A stretch of 64,000 nt of DNA, taken from the NCBI RefSeq assembly GCF_950097975.1, contig NZ_CATNHF010000001.1, positions 682,001 to 746,000 of the forward strand, written 5' to 3'. The notes beneath the pieces were generated by a model. It was not told the origin of the DNA, made no database searches, and saw nothing but the letters and a program-made list of their open reading frames with translations. This DNA is from Microbacterium sp. T2.11-28 (lineage in GTDB: Bacteria; Actinomycetota; Actinomycetes; Actinomycetales; Microbacteriaceae). Each line of letters opens with the position of its first letter. Position 1 is the stretch's first letter. Positions 63,887 to 64,000 of the stretch are shown here, piece after piece. The position numbers were made by a program, and so were the translations under genes.

Positions 63887-64000
63887 TCAGTGCGAGGTCG
63901 CCTTCTCGGCGCCGTGACCGGTCAGGGAGCGGACCTCCATCTCGGCCGCCTTCACCGGGTCCTCGCTGCGCCGCGAGGTGACCGATCCGAGCCAGCCCAG
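63887..64000 (-). CDS. Unidentified protein, C-terminal 37 residues (truncated by window)
   Basis: The minus-strand frame is open from 64000 to TGA at 63889-63887. It reads LGWLGSVTSRRSEDPVKAAE and then MEVRSLTGHGAEKATSH. The tail is hydrophilic and may be the cytoplasmic end of a membrane transporter, but the visible part is too short to assign a family. It converges on the ATL-like gene with a strong hairpin between. Confidence 0.5.
   Translation of the reverse strand: MGWLGSVTSRRSEDPVKAAEMEVRSLTGHGAEKATSH

Overview
The window is a high-GC actinobacterial chromosome segment with tightly packed genes. GTG starts are frequent, and 4-bp GTGA/ATGA stop-start overlaps are common. The protein families point to the Microbacteriaceae, most likely Microbacterium or a close relative: a DUF7882 protein, class Ib nrdHIEF, a hut cluster under an IclR regulator, an NhaA-DsbA fusion and a lone AbiEi-DUF559 gene. 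This assignment rests on family recognition from the translations; no database search was run. No prophage, CRISPR array, rRNA or intact insertion sequence was seen. One tRNA (Ala, CGC) is present.

Layout. 1-3820: the end of a transglutaminase-like/FHA/PP2C signalling operon. 3847-8848: HrpA helicase and a quinone-oxidoreductase-like enzyme. 8868-15166: a minus-strand pentose block (araD, chvE, gguA, gguB and a small membrane protein) with a LacI repressor and a set of related TGTGA/TCACA operators. 15214-18119: a hypothetical protein, an M20 peptidase and a Gfo/Idh/MocA oxidoreductase. 18141-21632: a ROK regulator, a sugar-binding lipoprotein, an ABC ATPase and what looks like the first codons of a deleted permease, abutting a minus-strand ECF sigma/membrane-protein pair. 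22790-27475: a DUF7882 protein, then nrdHIEF with paired NrdR-box-like sites and a cluster of DnaA-box-like sequences upstream. 27525-34897: MFS transporter, hydrolase, acyl-CoA dehydrogenase, CsoR/RcnR-family regulator, DUF445 protein, GGCT-like protein, hutG and sixA.

34929-40269: hutI-hutU-hutH with a divergent IclR regulator. Together with hutG this gives histidine to glutamate plus formamide. 40301-46703: a LacI-controlled carbohydrate ABC importer (binding protein, two permeases) ending in a debranching-type glycosidase, with a promoter and two operators visible. 46801-52272: a YbaK-type deacylase, then a three-gene redox cassette (NhaA fused to DsbA, cNMP-binding/thioredoxin-reductase-like flavoprotein, UBP zinc finger), then an AbiEi-DUF559 protein. 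52568-64000: Leu/Val-type dehydrogenase, tRNA-Ala, amidohydrolase, membrane protein, RimJ-type GNAT, galU, 5-formyl-THF cyclo-ligase, FmdB-type protein, mscL, a large helicase-like protein with broken Walker motifs, and an alkylguanine-transferase homologue with Ala instead of the catalytic Cys.

A recurring regulatory feature is a TANNNT-like -10 hexamer placed exactly 6 (sometimes 7) nt before the start codon, with no Shine-Dalgarno sequence. This predicts many leaderless mRNAs. The most interesting leads are the redox/NhaA cassette, the deletion junction that removed an ABC permease, the two apparently dead enzymes at the right end, and the DnaA/NrdR site array upstream of the ribonucleotide reductase operon.
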